64,000 bases of DNA from Chryseobacterium geocarposphaerae (GTDB lineage: Bacteria; Bacteroidota; Bacteroidia; Flavobacteriales; Weeksellaceae). The DNA is taken from positions 2,046,001 through 2,110,000 of the forward strand of contig NZ_PGFD01000001.1 of the NCBI RefSeq assembly GCF_002797535.1. The letters are read 5' to 3'. Shown in pieces: positions 1 through 9,635 of the stretch; the stretch's first letter is position 1, and every line of letters begins with the position of its first letter. Both the position numbers and the translations under genes were made by a program. Under the pieces are notes generated by a model. The model searched no databases. It saw nothing but the letters and a program-made list of their open reading frames with translations, and was not told where the DNA came from.

Positions 1-1050
1 CCACCAACCCGACGGAATTGCCACGAATTTTCTCATAAATTCGTTCACTCCGAGCAAATTGATTTTGTTGTTAAACACTGAGTAAATATTATTATTTACA
101 TGCACTCCTGTCGCATAATAGCCTGAATCTTTCATATCTTGAATAAATTTCAATTTATCTTCCGCCAGAACACCATATATCCAAAAATTAGGCTCGCATT
201 TTGCATGAATTTTCAATGGCATTGCATCTTTTCTATTTTCAAAAAGAACAGACCATTTTTCAGCATTATCTTTCTGAATTTGCAGTAAATCTGAAATATT
301 CTCCATCTGTTTCAAACCAATATAAGAATTGATTTCGGACATTGTTGCACCATATCCTTCTAATTTAATGTCGCAATCCGGATTGATTTCTCCATTGGAA
401 AGCCTGAAATTGGTTCTGTCAATTCCATAATCTCTTATCAATTTGGTCTTTTCATAGAGCTTTTCATCTTTGAAGACTAAACCTCCCCCGTCTATAGTAT
501 TCGGTAAACGCACCGTTTGGAAAGAGAAAACTGTTACATCCGCCCCTGTATTTCCTGTGTAATTTCCGTTGAATTTTGTTCCAAAACCTTCAATACAATC
601 ATCTATTACAGGAATCCCAAATTCTTTTCCAATCTTATAAATTTCTTCTAAGTCACCTGCATATCCGCAAAAAATATTATTGAAAATAGCTTTAGTCTTC
701 GAACTAATAAGATTTTTCAACAAGCTTATATCCATGGTACTGGTTGCAGGGTCTACATCAATCCATTTAATAGTCAAACCTTTAATCGCAAAAGGTTGAT
801 TACTTGCCAGACAACTTACCGGGCTCGCAATGATCTCATCTCCAGGTTTTAAATCTAAAGCTGATAAAACTATCAGTAAAGCCTGATTATACGTAGCAGT
901 AATAAGAACTTTTGAATTTTGAATAAAATTTCCTAATTCCTGCTCAAAATTTTTACCATGTTTACCATATGCTAATTGTCCAGAATGTAGGATATTACCT
1001 AAATCCTGTTCAATTCCTTTTGGCATATAAGGTTTAAATATAGGAATCAT
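1..1050 (-). CDS. DegT/DnrJ/EryC1-family protein with Arg at the PLP-lysine position (3' end beyond window)
   Basis: A reading frame of 350 codons runs off the left edge; the last visible residues are PSGWW, close to the normal C-terminus of the family. The fold I aminotransferase pattern is clear (DEIIASPVSC, GIPVIDD, TKFNGNYTGN, VFSFQTV, NTIDGGG). Aligned with the upstream neighbour, SFQAIK becomes SFQTVR, so the residue that should form the Schiff base with PLP is Arg181 (codon 508-510). The SGTAAL phosphate-binding motif is also altered to TATYNQALL. Family members lacking this Lys exist (for example ColD, with His, a dehydratase), so this is probably not an ordinary aminotransferase. Its ATG overlaps the stop of the upstream gene (TAATG), implying translational coupling in the polysaccharide operon. 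The substrate is unknown. Confidence 0.85.
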   Translation of the reverse strand, partial: MIPIFKPYMPKGIEQDLGNILHSGQLAYGKHGKNFEQELGNFIQNSKVLITATYNQALLIVLSALDLKPGDEIIASPVSCLASNQPFAIKGLTIKWIDVDPATSTMDISLLKNLISSKTKAIFNNIFCGYAGDLEEIYKIGKEFGIPVIDDCIEGFGTKFNGNYTGNTGADVTVFSFQTVRLPNTIDGGGLVFKDEKLYEKTKLIRDYGIDRTNFRLSNGEINPDCDIKLEGYGATMSEINSYIGLKQMENISDLLQIQKDNAEKWSVLFENRKDAMPLKIHAKCEPNFWIYGVLAEDKLKFIQDMKDSGYYATGVHVNNNIYSVFNNKINLLGVNEFMRKFVAIPSGWW

Positions 1051-2138
1051 TACCAGCCTTCTTTTATTAAGGAAATCATTTTATCACAATCTTCTTTATT
1101 AACCCACCATCCACAAGGTAAATGTACCATTTTACTGTAGAATTGATCTAAATTGGGAAGCTCTGAGTTAAAATCATTCAAAAAAGTATGTAAGTCATTT
1201 CTTTTATGCAGTTCAGAGGCCATAATTCCATTTTCAGCCATTTTCTTAATGAATCTGTCTCTATTTTCTACTTTAAGGGTGTAAAGCCAATAAGAAGCTT
1301 CGGTATTAGGGTAGTATTTAATCGTCTCTACTCCCTGAACACCTTTTAGATTCTCATCCAAATATTTTCCGTTATTTATATATTTTTGAACAAGCTCTTC
1401 AATATTTTCCAATTGGGCCAATCCAACTGTAGCATTCACATTATTCATGTGATATTTATATCCCTGCATAGTAATATTATTATCCATTCGGCTTAATTTT
1501 TTATCTAATCCGAACCAACGAATAATTTTGCCTTTTTCATAAAGATCATTGTCTAAAATTTGTAATGCTCCTCCGTCAATTGTTGTTAAATGTTTTATTG
1601 CTTGGAAGGAGTATATGGTAAATGGAAAATGATTTCCTGTTTTTTTTCCATTAAACTTAGCTCCCAAAGCATGAGCCGCATCTTCAATTACCGGAATGCC
1701 ATATTTTTCTGATATTTCTTTGATTCGCTTTACATCTACAGGAATACCAGCATAGTCTACAACAATAATAGCTTTGGTGTTTTCGTTAATATTCTTTTCA
1801 ATAGAATCTGGAGAAATATTTCCGGTCTCAATGTCTACATCAGCATATCGAATTTTTGCTCCTACAGATTTTATAGATGTATTAGTAGGTTCTGCTGTTA
1901 AAGCAGTGCTAATAACTTCATCTCCTTCTTTTACTCCTGCTAAAATAAGCGCAATATGTAAGGCTGCCGTACCCGAATTAAGTGAAAGTGTATTTCCACC
2001 TCCTATATATTGTTCAAACTTTCTTTCAAATTCTTCTACAGCTTCACCTTGAGCTATATAGCCACTATATAAAATTTCTTCTAATCTGGGCATCAATAAT
2101 TCCTTAGCTGGAATAGAGGTTTTTACTAACGGTAACAT
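1050..2138 (-). CDS. DegT/DnrJ/EryC1/StrS-family sugar aminotransferase
   Basis: A 362-residue PLP-dependent nucleotide-sugar aminotransferase. Visible motifs are NSGTAALHIA (about 54-63), the PLP-contacting acidic stretch IPVIEDAAHALGAKFNGKKTGN (in parts, 148-169), and SFQAIKHLTTIDGG with Lys182 as the expected Schiff-base lysine. It lies six bases after a UDP-GlcNAc 4,6-dehydratase gene and overlaps the next gene by one base, so it probably aminates the 4-keto sugar made by that dehydratase to give a 4-amino-6-deoxy sugar for the surface polysaccharide. The pairing resembles PseB/PseC, but the protein is not recognisably PseC, so the exact product is not assigned. Confidence 0.9.
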   Translation of the reverse strand: MLPLVKTSIPAKELLMPRLEEILYSGYIAQGEAVEEFERKFEQYIGGGNTLSLNSGTAALHIALILAGVKEGDEVISTALTAEPTNTSIKSVGAKIRYADVDIETGNISPDSIEKNINENTKAIIVVDYAGIPVDVKRIKEISEKYGIPVIEDAAHALGAKFNGKKTGNHFPFTIYSFQAIKHLTTIDGGALQILDNDLYEKGKIIRWFGLDKKLSRMDNNITMQGYKYHMNNVNATVGLAQLENIEELVQKYINNGKYLDENLKGVQGVETIKYYPNTEASYWLYTLKVENRDRFIKKMAENGIMASELHKRNDLHTFLNDFNSELPNLDQFYSKMVHLPCGWWVNKEDCDKMISLIKEGW

Positions 2139-2144
2139 TTCTAT

Positions 2145-3167
2145 TTATTTTATATGAGTGGCTAATTCGTCTTTTACGTAATCTAAGGTAAGTAATAATT
2201 TTTTTAGTTCTTCCACGGAAAGTCTCTGAGTATTGTCAGAGTTGTACTCATCGTCTACTAATTTTGGCCCATCTTCCTGAACATATTTTGTATAATTAAG
2301 ATCTCGAAAATCTGCAGGGACGCGATAAAATCTCCCTAGATCTTCAGCTTTAGCCATTTCTTCTTTAGAACATAAGGTCTCATATTTTTTTTCAGCATGT
2401 CTTTCTCCTATAATATTAATTTCATTATCAGCATTAAATAATTCTTTTAAAGCTTGTGCTAAAACCTGAATAGTAGCCCCTGGAGATTTTTGTACAAAAA
2501 TATCCCCTGGATTTCCGTTTTTGAAGGCAAACATTACCAACTCAACTGAATCATCTAACGACATCATAAAACGCGTCATTTCAGGATTAGTAATTGTTAA
2601 TGGTTTTCCTTCCTTAATTTGTTTGATAAATAGTGGTATGATGGAACCTCTGGAGCACATTACATTGCCATACCGTGTTGCTGTGATGATCGCTTCGTTT
2701 TTCTGTATGCGAGGATCCCTAGCTTTTGCAACAGCTAGTTTTTCCATCATTGCTTTAGAAATTCCCATTGCATTGATAGGGTATACAGCTTTATCAGTGC
2801 TTAATACAACCACCCTTGAAACGTTGTTTCTTGCGGCAGCTTCCAAAACATTTTCAGCTCCCTGAATATTGGTCTGAACAGCCTGCATAGGATAAAATTC
2901 ACAAGAAGGAACCTGTTTTAAGGCAGCAGCATGAAATACAAAGTCAACATCCATCATTGCCTGATTTACATCATCAAAATTACGAATATCACCAATTACA
3001 AAATTTAATTTGTCATTTTTATATTCAATTCGCATATCTTCCTGTTTCTTCTCATCACGAGAAAAAATTCTTATTTCTTTCAAATCAGAATTTAAAAAGC
3101 CTTTCAACATGGCATTACCAAATGAACCTGTTCCACCGGTAATTAAGAGAACTTTATCTTTAAACAT
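2145..3167 (-). CDS. UDP-GlcNAc 4,6-dehydratase (inverting), soluble CapE/FnlA/PseB type
   Basis: A 340-residue extended short-chain dehydrogenase. The N-terminal NAD(P) motif GGTGSFG is at 11-17. The catalytic region STDKAVYPINAMGISK (123-138) has Met134-x3-Lys138 in place of the classical Tyr-x3-Lys, as in CapE, WbjB and WbpM. A full-length C-terminal domain follows. Known family chemistry is conversion of UDP-GlcNAc to a UDP-4-keto-2,6-dideoxy sugar, with C5 epimerisation in CapE/FnlA/PseB. The two following genes are DegT-family proteins, consistent with a 4-amino-sugar branch. A 191-base gap separates it from manC, and I found no TAnnTTTG element there. The specific sugar (FucNAc, Pse precursor or other) cannot be fixed without the genes left of the window. 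Confidence 0.88.
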   Translation of the reverse strand: MFKDKVLLITGGTGSFGNAMLKGFLNSDLKEIRIFSRDEKKQEDMRIEYKNDKLNFVIGDIRNFDDVNQAMMDVDFVFHAAALKQVPSCEFYPMQAVQTNIQGAENVLEAAARNNVSRVVVLSTDKAVYPINAMGISKAMMEKLAVAKARDPRIQKNEAIITATRYGNVMCSRGSIIPLFIKQIKEGKPLTITNPEMTRFMMSLDDSVELVMFAFKNGNPGDIFVQKSPGATIQVLAQALKELFNADNEINIIGERHAEKKYETLCSKEEMAKAEDLGRFYRVPADFRDLNYTKYVQEDGPKLVDDEYNSDNTQRLSVEELKKLLLTLDYVKDELATHIK

Positions 3168-3358
3168 TATTTTAAATCTTTGTTATAATTTTCATAGGAA
3201 TTTTTAAGCTGCAATTTTATTATTACTTCTATCTATACATCTAATCATAATTCATCATTTCCATAATCAAAATGCAGACTATATTTTTAATTATCTAACT
3301 ACGATTTAAACACTAGAAACAATTAATCAATTTTTTGATCCTTTTGAAACTATAGTAA

Positions 3359-4351
3359 TTATCGTAAAGTAGATTTATATTTTTCAAGTTGATTATAGAC
3401 TTTTTTAACATCTTGAGATTTTTCTTTATGAAGAATCAACAATGCATCCGGCGTATGTACTAATATAGAGTCCTTAAGTCCAACAAAAGCTGTAAAGATT
3501 TCTGTGCCAATTACCATATTTCCATTTTCATCCACAGGATGTCCCGTAGAGCGTAAATAATCATATAATGATTCAAAAGATCCTAGATCATTCCATCTGA
3601 AATGGGCTGGAACTACTTTTATTTTCTTAGATCTTTCCATCACCGCATAATCAATACTAATGGATGGAATCTGCAATGAAGCATCTGCATCTAAACATTG
3701 ATTTTCAGAATTTTGCCAAGTTTCACTACATTTATCAAACACTTCAGGCTGATATTTTTTTAATTCTTCTAAAAGTACTCCGGCTTTAAAACAAAACATC
3801 CCAGAATTCCAAAGGAAAGTTCCTCTTTCTAAAAATTCCTGAGCCGTTTCAGTATTTGGTTTTTCTCTGAATGAAAGTACATCTTTGCCCTCATATTCTA
3901 TATATCCATAACCGGTTTCCGGTTTTGAAGGAACAACTCCAAAAGTTACCAAAAAATCTTTTTTTGCTAATTCGACAGCTTCTTTTATAGCTTTTTCATA
4001 AGCATCTTGATTTTGAATTAGGTGATCGGATGGGGTAATAATCAATATATCATCCGGATCAACCGCTAATGCAGCAAAAGCAATAGCCGCCGCTGTATTT
4101 CTTGCTGCTGTTTCTGTAATAAAGCTTTTAGGAAGAGTAATATCATTAAGAAGCTGCTTACTCCATTCAATATGATCTTTGTTTCCTACGACCATAATCT
4201 GATCGACTACTTTCTGATTACGTTCAGCAGTTAATTCAAACAATGCCTTTCCAGAAAACAATTTAAGAAACTGTTTAGGATGTTGTTTACGGGAAAGAGG
4301 CCAAAGCCTGCTACCAACACCGCCTGATAAAATTACATTATATATTTTCAT
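3359..4351 (-). CDS. manC: mannose-1-phosphate guanylyltransferase (stand-alone GMP domain)
   Basis: A 330-residue nucleotidyltransferase that makes GDP-mannose from mannose-1-phosphate and GTP. The GTP-binding loop SGGVGSRLWPLSR lies at 9-21, followed by the family motifs PSDHLI, ETGYGYIEY, FREKP and LWNSGMFCF. Bifunctional ManC/AlgA enzymes of about 480 residues carry a C-terminal cupin isomerase domain. Here the protein ends after the transferase domain, and the cupin is encoded separately just upstream (4428-4772). It is in the exopolysaccharide locus, so GDP-mannose or a derivative is a likely building block. Confidence 0.92.
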   Translation of the reverse strand: MKIYNVILSGGVGSRLWPLSRKQHPKQFLKLFSGKALFELTAERNQKVVDQIMVVGNKDHIEWSKQLLNDITLPKSFITETAARNTAAAIAFAALAVDPDDILIITPSDHLIQNQDAYEKAIKEAVELAKKDFLVTFGVVPSKPETGYGYIEYEGKDVLSFREKPNTETAQEFLERGTFLWNSGMFCFKAGVLLEELKKYQPEVFDKCSETWQNSENQCLDADASLQIPSISIDYAVMERSKKIKVVPAHFRWNDLGSFESLYDYLRSTGHPVDENGNMVIGTEIFTAFVGLKDSILVHTPDALLILHKEKSQDVKKVYNQLEKYKSTLR

Positions 4352-4427
4352 ATAAGATACCTCTTTAGAGTCTTGGAAATTGTATATTATTTTGTCTCAT
4401 CTTAAAATGCAATAATAACAATCAATA

Positions 4428-4772
4428 TTATGCTCTGTTATAATCATCTTCAACTCTCACAATATCATCCTCTCCAAAATAGCTCCCATATTGTACTTCT
4501 ATAAAAACGACAGGTTCATTCGTTCTATTTTCGATGCGATGGTGTGCGCCCAGAGGAATTTGTGCTACATTTCCTGCAGAGTAATCTTTAATTTCCTCAT
4601 TAATTGTAATGGTACCTACACCAGAGACAATTGTCCATACTTCAGCACGATGATGATGATACTGAAGGGAAAGTCTTTCTCCAGGATTAACCAAAATTCT
4701 TTTTACCTTATGAGTATCAGCATCTTCCAAAACCCAATATTCTCCCCAAGGTCTTACATCATGTTCTAACAT
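4428..4772 (-). CDS. cupin protein, type II mannose-6-phosphate isomerase domain
   Basis: A 114-residue single-domain cupin. It matches the C-terminal phosphomannose isomerase half of bifunctional ManC/AlgA: RPWGEYWVLED near the start, a metal-binding QYHHHRAEVWTIVSGVG segment (about 37-53), PLGAHHRIEN (about 73-82) and VFIEVQYGSYFGEDDIVR. It should interconvert fructose-6-phosphate and mannose-6-phosphate to feed the guanylyltransferase encoded 76 bases downstream. The split order, cupin first and transferase second, is the reverse of the domain order in the fused enzyme. Confidence 0.85.
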   Translation of the reverse strand: MLEHDVRPWGEYWVLEDADTHKVKRILVNPGERLSLQYHHHRAEVWTIVSGVGTITINEEIKDYSAGNVAQIPLGAHHRIENRTNEPVVFIEVQYGSYFGEDDIVRVEDDYNRA

Positions 4773-4846
4773 CTTTCTATGTTTTATAATATTTAATATT
4801 GCAAAGATATTCTTTTAGAGAAATCTTTCTATGAACAATTCTTAAT

Positions 4847-6223
4847 CTAAAGTCTTTTATCTACCTGATTCTTATTCATTATTCCTTTCACATCGTATAT
4901 CACTCCTCCTTCTTTCAGGAAATTATTCAAAGATAAATTCAAAAATTCCTGATGGGCAACTGTAAGAATAATAGCGTCAAACTTTTGGAATTCTTCATTA
5001 GAATCAGGATGACTTACCGAAAGTTGAGGCAGACAGACTATACCATATTCATCAATCACCTCTTCAGGATTTGCCCAAGGATCATATGTTGTTACCTCTA
5101 CTCCATATTCCTCAAGATTAGTGATAACATCTATTGCTTTAGAATTCCTAATATCAGGACAATTTTCTTTAAAGGTAATTCCAAGATTCAAAATTTTGGC
5201 CCCTTTAATTGGAATATTCTTTTGGATCAACAATTTAATGACTTGAGAAGCAACAAATGCTCCCATAGAGTCATTCAATCTTCTTGCACTCAGAATTAAT
5301 TCTGAATAATAACCAATTTCTTGTGCTTTTTGAGCGAGATAAAAAGGATCAACTCCGATACAGTGCCCTCCTACCAATCCTGGTTTAAAAGGAAGAAAGT
5401 TCCATTTTGTCCCAGCTGCTTCTAAAACATCATGTGTATCAATATTCATCAAAGAAAAAATCTTTGCCAATTCATTCATAAATGCAATATTGACATCACG
5501 CTGAGAGTTTTCTATCACCTTAGAAGCTTCGGCTACTTTAATTGTAGGTGCTAAATGTGTTCCGGCAGTAATTACCGATTTATATAAATCATCAACGACT
5601 TTTCCTATTTCGGGAGTTGAGCCAGATGTTACTTTTAATATTTTATCTACGGTATGTTGTTTATCTCCAGGATTTATTCTTTCCGGAGAATAACCTGCAA
5701 AAAAATCTATATTAAATTTTAATCCTGAAACCTTTTCTAATACCGGAACACATTCCTCTTCCGTAACACCCGGATATACTGTAGACTCGTAAATCACAAT
5801 ATCACCTTTTTTTAATACTTTTCCAGCCGTTTCAGAAGCTTTATATAATGGTGTCAGATCGGGACGATTGTGTTTGTCAACCGGAGTAGGAACAGTAATA
5901 ATATAGATACTGGCTTGTTTGATATCATTCAAGTTTATTGAACAATACAAACCTGATTTTACTTCGTTTTGAGATTCCTTATTATTATTCAGAATGGCAG
6001 CAGCAAGAGTTTCTTCAATAACAAAAGGATTGTCTTTGACTAATACTTCCTGTAGGATTTCATTCCCCACTTCCAATGTAGAGTCATACCCATTATTGAG
6101 CTCACATACTCTATTCTGATTGATATCAAAACCTACTACCGGATATTTTGTTGCCAATAGCCTTGCCAAGGGTAATCCTACATACCCCAAACCAATGACT
6201 GCTATTTTATGTTTTTTGTACAT
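4847..6223 (-). CDS. UDP-N-acetyl-hexosamine 6-dehydrogenase (TviB/WbpO/WbpA family)
   Basis: A 458-residue nucleotide-sugar dehydrogenase that oxidises C6 of a UDP-HexNAc to the uronic acid with two NAD+. The N-terminal Rossmann motif GLGYVG is at 11-16 and the central helix domain contains YSPERINPGDK. The catalytic cysteine is in VGGHCIGVDPFYL, and the C-terminal UDP-binding domain starts near ILNLGITFKENCPDIRNSK. The length and motifs fit the TviB/WbpO branch better than UDP-glucose dehydrogenases, but substrate choice between UDP-GlcNAc and UDP-GalNAc cannot be read from the sequence. It is located between wzc and the cupin in the polysaccharide operon. Confidence 0.88.
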   Translation of the reverse strand: MYKKHKIAVIGLGYVGLPLARLLATKYPVVGFDINQNRVCELNNGYDSTLEVGNEILQEVLVKDNPFVIEETLAAAILNNNKESQNEVKSGLYCSINLNDIKQASIYIITVPTPVDKHNRPDLTPLYKASETAGKVLKKGDIVIYESTVYPGVTEEECVPVLEKVSGLKFNIDFFAGYSPERINPGDKQHTVDKILKVTSGSTPEIGKVVDDLYKSVITAGTHLAPTIKVAEASKVIENSQRDVNIAFMNELAKIFSLMNIDTHDVLEAAGTKWNFLPFKPGLVGGHCIGVDPFYLAQKAQEIGYYSELILSARRLNDSMGAFVASQVIKLLIQKNIPIKGAKILNLGITFKENCPDIRNSKAIDVITNLEEYGVEVTTYDPWANPEEVIDEYGIVCLPQLSVSHPDSNEEFQKFDAIILTVAHQEFLNLSLNNFLKEGGVIYDVKGIMNKNQVDKRL

Positions 6224-6305
6224 TTGCTTTTATCAGATGCTAGAAGTGAAAGTCTAGATGTTAACTACTAACTTTCAGCTTTAGTCCTTATTAACCATTC
6301 TTATA

Positions 6306-8678
6306 CTAGTTTCCAAAAATTCTTTTCCACCAAGGCTTTTTTACATCTGCATTATAACCATACCCATATTTATATCCATATCCATATCCACTATTTCTTT
6401 TTGAAACATCATTCAATACAAAACCTACGTTATGAATCTTTTTGTCTTTAATCTGGTGGTTGGCAAATGTAATTAGTTCTTTCTCGGTATGTCCTGATCT
6501 TGTAACATATACCGTAACATCCGCCACATCGGCAATCAGGAAGGAATCTGTTACCAACATTAATGGCGCTGTATCTAAAATAATGTAGTCATAATAAGGT
6601 TTCAAGCCTTCCACCAATTCCTGATATCTCCCATTTGACAGCAATTCAGTAGGGTTTGGTGTAATGGCTCCCGAATAGATTACATCACAGTATGGGTTGA
6701 AAGAAGTCTGATGGGTAATTTCTGAAGCCTGCATTTGATCATCATACATAAATTCTGAAAGACCAATCATTCCTCTTCGACTTTCATTGTATCTCTGTAA
6801 TTGCGGATTTCTAATATCAGAACCGATAATGATTACCTTTTTTCTCGGTGTGGCTAGCGTCAATGCTAAATTTACAGAAGTGAAAGTTTTCCCTTCTCCT
6901 TTTACTGTAGAGGTTACAAAAATTACATTTCCTTTTTTATTTTTAGGGAGCATGAAATTCAGGTTGGTGATCAGAATTCGGAACGCCTCTGCTAATGGCG
7001 ATAAATCATTTAACCGTACCAATTCAGGCTCTCCTTTTTCCAAAGAGGGTAACTCTCCAATTACTGTAGCTCCCTCGGATAGTTTTTCAAGATCATGCTT
7101 GGTTTTTACTTTATTATTGAATAACTCTACTAAATAAATAATTCCAAACGGAATCAATAATCCAATAATCAAAGCGCCCAAGTAAATAATCATTTTTTTA
7201 GGAGAAACAGGTACAGGATTCGTCAAAGCATCATCTACAATACGTGCTTTGGGAGCTGCAATTGCCAATGAAATAGCCGCTTCTTCCCTTTTCTGTAATA
7301 ATAATAAATATAATTGTTCTTTAATGTTCTGTTGTCTCTCAATGCTTCTGAACATCTTTTCCTGTACCGGAATCTTAGAAATCATCCCCGAAAGACGATT
7401 CTGTTCCATTTGAATATTGGATCCCGTAATCTGTAATGCTGATTTACTTTTTTGTAAACTTGCCCCAATCGCAGTACGCATTCCGTTGATCTGTTTGGTG
7501 ATATCCTGTACTAATGGGTTCGCTGTAGTAGAGTTTTCTAACAGTCGATTTCTTTCAATAACTAGTTGATTATATGTTGCAATATCAGAAGCCGTATTTG
7601 AATCCTTTAATCCTACATTCAGTGGTAATACCTGAAAACTTCCCTGTCTGTTCAAATAATTGATTAAGCTATTCACCAATTCTAGTTGGGATTCGTTTTC
7701 TAACTGAATGTCACGCGTAGCAGCAACGCTTTTCAAAGAAAGCTCAGCTTCGGTTTGGATATCTGCAATATTATTTTTAACCTTAAAGTCTTCTTTTTGA
7801 TTTTCCACCTTTCCGAGCTCCTGTCCTATAAGCCTAATACGATCATCAATGAAAGTAGCCGTTTTCTGCGCTTCAGAACTTTTATCCAAAATCGCTTCAC
7901 GGTTGTAATTTACTGCTAACCGATTTAAAATTGCTTCTGTTTTTTCAGGTACAACATCATTCATCGAAATCTTCAACACTGTTGCTTCTTTCTGTACTAA
8001 AGTTACATTCAATTTAGTCAAAAGATTCCTTGTACGGTTCATTCCCGACATAAACTGTAAGGCATACTTTCCTTCATCCTTGGTAGTTTTTTTAAAATGA
8101 GGGTTTCTCTGAAAAATTATGATGCCAAAAGGTAATTTTATTGCTTTATTGAAATCTGCCTGCATATCCTGTTTAAAAGACTCTGACTTTAATATAAGCC
8201 GCCCATTATGAATTGATGCCAGAACTTGTTTGGTTGGATACTGTGCTTTAGGAAATTCCTGAATCATCCTAACCGTAAACGGTGTAGTTTCTTTATATAA
8301 TTCCGTATCTTTTACTTTTCCTTTAGCATAAATACTTGTTTCGAGCCCCAATTCCCTCACCACAGAAAGCATTAGCTTTTTGGATTTGAAAATTTCGATT
8401 TCATTATCTACCGAGTTGGTTCCCATTCCTCCAATTCCACCCAATTCGGAAATTACCGATAATTCAGGCTGTCCTGATACTGATTTTTTTACTTCTTTAA
8501 TAAGTAGTGTAGCTTCCGTATTATAAACAGGAACACTATATCTTAAGAAAAACCACGCACCGATAATTGTTATAAAAACACCAATGATAAACCAATACCA
8601 ACGATGGAGATAAGGCTTAAGAATTTCTCTCAGATTTAAAGACTCTTCCTGATTTTGATTCAAATAATTCTGATCCAC
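6306..8678 (-). CDS. wzc: Wzc-type polysaccharide co-polymerase / tyrosine autokinase
   Basis: A 790-residue inner-membrane protein that controls polymerisation and export of polysaccharide with Wza. A Wzz-type N-terminal part has a membrane segment at about 28-48. A long periplasmic coiled-coil region precedes a second membrane segment at about 497-518, and a BY-kinase domain follows. The kinase has Walker [11 protein letters not shown] (589-598), Walker A' VIIIGSDIR (615-623) and Walker B YIILDTAP (698-705). The C-terminus has a tyrosine cluster, [12 protein letters not shown] (764-775), the expected autophosphorylation site. The start is GTG; an in-frame stop lies four codons upstream with no ATG between. 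No cognate phosphatase (Wzb) is present within the window. Confidence 0.94.
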   Translation of the reverse strand: MDQNYLNQNQEESLNLREILKPYLHRWYWFIIGVFITIIGAWFFLRYSVPVYNTEATLLIKEVKKSVSGQPELSVISELGGIGGMGTNSVDNEIEIFKSKKLMLSVVRELGLETSIYAKGKVKDTELYKETTPFTVRMIQEFPKAQYPTKQVLASIHNGRLILKSESFKQDMQADFNKAIKLPFGIIIFQRNPHFKKTTKDEGKYALQFMSGMNRTRNLLTKLNVTLVQKEATVLKISMNDVVPEKTEAILNRLAVNYNREAILDKSSEAQKTATFIDDRIRLIGQELGKVENQKEDFKVKNNIADIQTEAELSLKSVAATRDIQLENESQLELVNSLINYLNRQGSFQVLPLNVGLKDSNTASDIATYNQLVIERNRLLENSTTANPLVQDITKQINGMRTAIGASLQKSKSALQITGSNIQMEQNRLSGMISKIPVQEKMFRSIERQQNIKEQLYLLLLQKREEAAISLAIAAPKARIVDDALTNPVPVSPKKMIIYLGALIIGLLIPFGIIYLVELFNNKVKTKHDLEKLSEGATVIGELPSLEKGEPELVRLNDLSPLAEAFRILITNLNFMLPKNKKGNVIFVTSTVKGEGKTFTSVNLALTLATPRKKVIIIGSDIRNPQLQRYNESRRGMIGLSEFMYDDQMQASEITHQTSFNPYCDVIYSGAITPNPTELLSNGRYQELVEGLKPYYDYIILDTAPLMLVTDSFLIADVADVTVYVTRSGHTEKELITFANHQIKDKKIHNVGFVLNDVSKRNSGYGYGYKYGYGYNADVKKPWWKRIFGN

Positions 8679-8702
8679 TATAAATGATTAGGTGTGTAAA
8701 AA

Positions 8703-9512
8703 TTAATTTTTTGTTAATGCTAAAATACCGATCGCCAAAGAAGCAATAACCGACGCTACAGATATATATAGGCCCGTGTTAGGGTCTACCCTTGCCGCTT
8801 TTTCTCTATTAGCATTAGGCTGTACATATATAATATCGTTTTGTTTTAAATAATAATATGGCGAATTGATAAACTGAGCACTGGTAAGATCTATTCTTTC
8901 CTTTGTAAACTGACCATCAACATTCCTTACCACTAACACATTAGTTCTAACTCCAAAAGAAGTTAGGTCGCCTGCTAAACCTAATGCACTTAACAAGGTA
9001 GCATTTCCATCCGGAACTAAATAAGTTCCTGGTCTTGCAACCTCTCCTAGTACAGAAACTCTGAAGTTAATTAATTTTACATCTACTACAGGATCTTTAA
9101 CATATTCTTTAATCAGTTCTGTAAGTTTCAGTCTGAAAGTTTCAATATTTTCATTTTTGGTATTTACCTTTCCTATTTGTGGGAATATGATGTTTCCATC
9201 TGTATCTACGTTATAGGTGGGGCCTGAAACCGGAACCTGCTGAGGAAGATTGTTGGAACTTGGGGTAGAATATTGGGTAATTGTAGTACCTGATGAATAA
9301 ACCTGATTAAAAGGCTTAACTACATCCATATCTTTTGCAGAAACGGTAATCAACAACTGATCTCCTGGCTGCAGTGTACTTCTACTATTTTTCACTGAAT
9401 TGTCTAACGCCAAGTTTTCAATATCTTTCATATAGTTAATTTCCTGCCTTGTTCCACATGAAAATAACAACACTGACAACATTCCGCCCAAAATAAAGTT
9501 TTTCCAATTCAT
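8703..9512 (-). CDS. wza: polysaccharide export outer-membrane lipoprotein, Wza family
   Basis: A 269-residue export channel component. The signal peptide MNWKNFILGGMLSVLLFSC ends in a lipobox (LLFSC). It is followed by a Poly_export domain (LQPGDQLLITV, DTDGNIIFPQIGKV) and an SLBB-like domain (VSVLGEVARPGTYLVPDG, FGVRTNVLVVR, YLKQNDIIYVQPN). A C-terminal hydrophobic helix (ISVASVIASLAIGILAL) is typical of Bacteroidota versions. A GTG six codons further upstream would overlap a TAnnTTTG element at 9530-9537, so the ATG at 9512 is preferred. The gene lies 24 bases upstream of the wzc GTG, and the two products work as a pair. Confidence 0.92.
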   Translation of the reverse strand: MNWKNFILGGMLSVLLFSCGTRQEINYMKDIENLALDNSVKNSRSTLQPGDQLLITVSAKDMDVVKPFNQVYSSGTTITQYSTPSSNNLPQQVPVSGPTYNVDTDGNIIFPQIGKVNTKNENIETFRLKLTELIKEYVKDPVVDVKLINFRVSVLGEVARPGTYLVPDGNATLLSALGLAGDLTSFGVRTNVLVVRNVDGQFTKERIDLTSAQFINSPYYYLKQNDIIYVQPNANREKAARVDPNTGLYISVASVIASLAIGILALTKN

Positions 9513-9529
9513 TCCTGATCTATTTTTCA

Positions 9530-9537
9530 CAAAAATA
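9530..9537 (-). promoter_or_regulatory. Bacteroidota -7 element (TATTTTTG) before wza
   Basis: TATTTTTG on the minus strand matches TAnnTTTG and ends 17 bases before the preferred wza ATG. It suggests an internal promoter in the 105-base gap after the membrane-bound dehydratase gene. Inferred from motif and position only. Confidence 0.45.
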
Positions 9538-9635
9538 TGATTATTATTTTTAAACTAAAATTTAATTTATTTACTCCTAAAACAAGAATTCAAAGTCTAA
9601 ATATTTGATTCTTATAATTTATATTATCAATTTCT

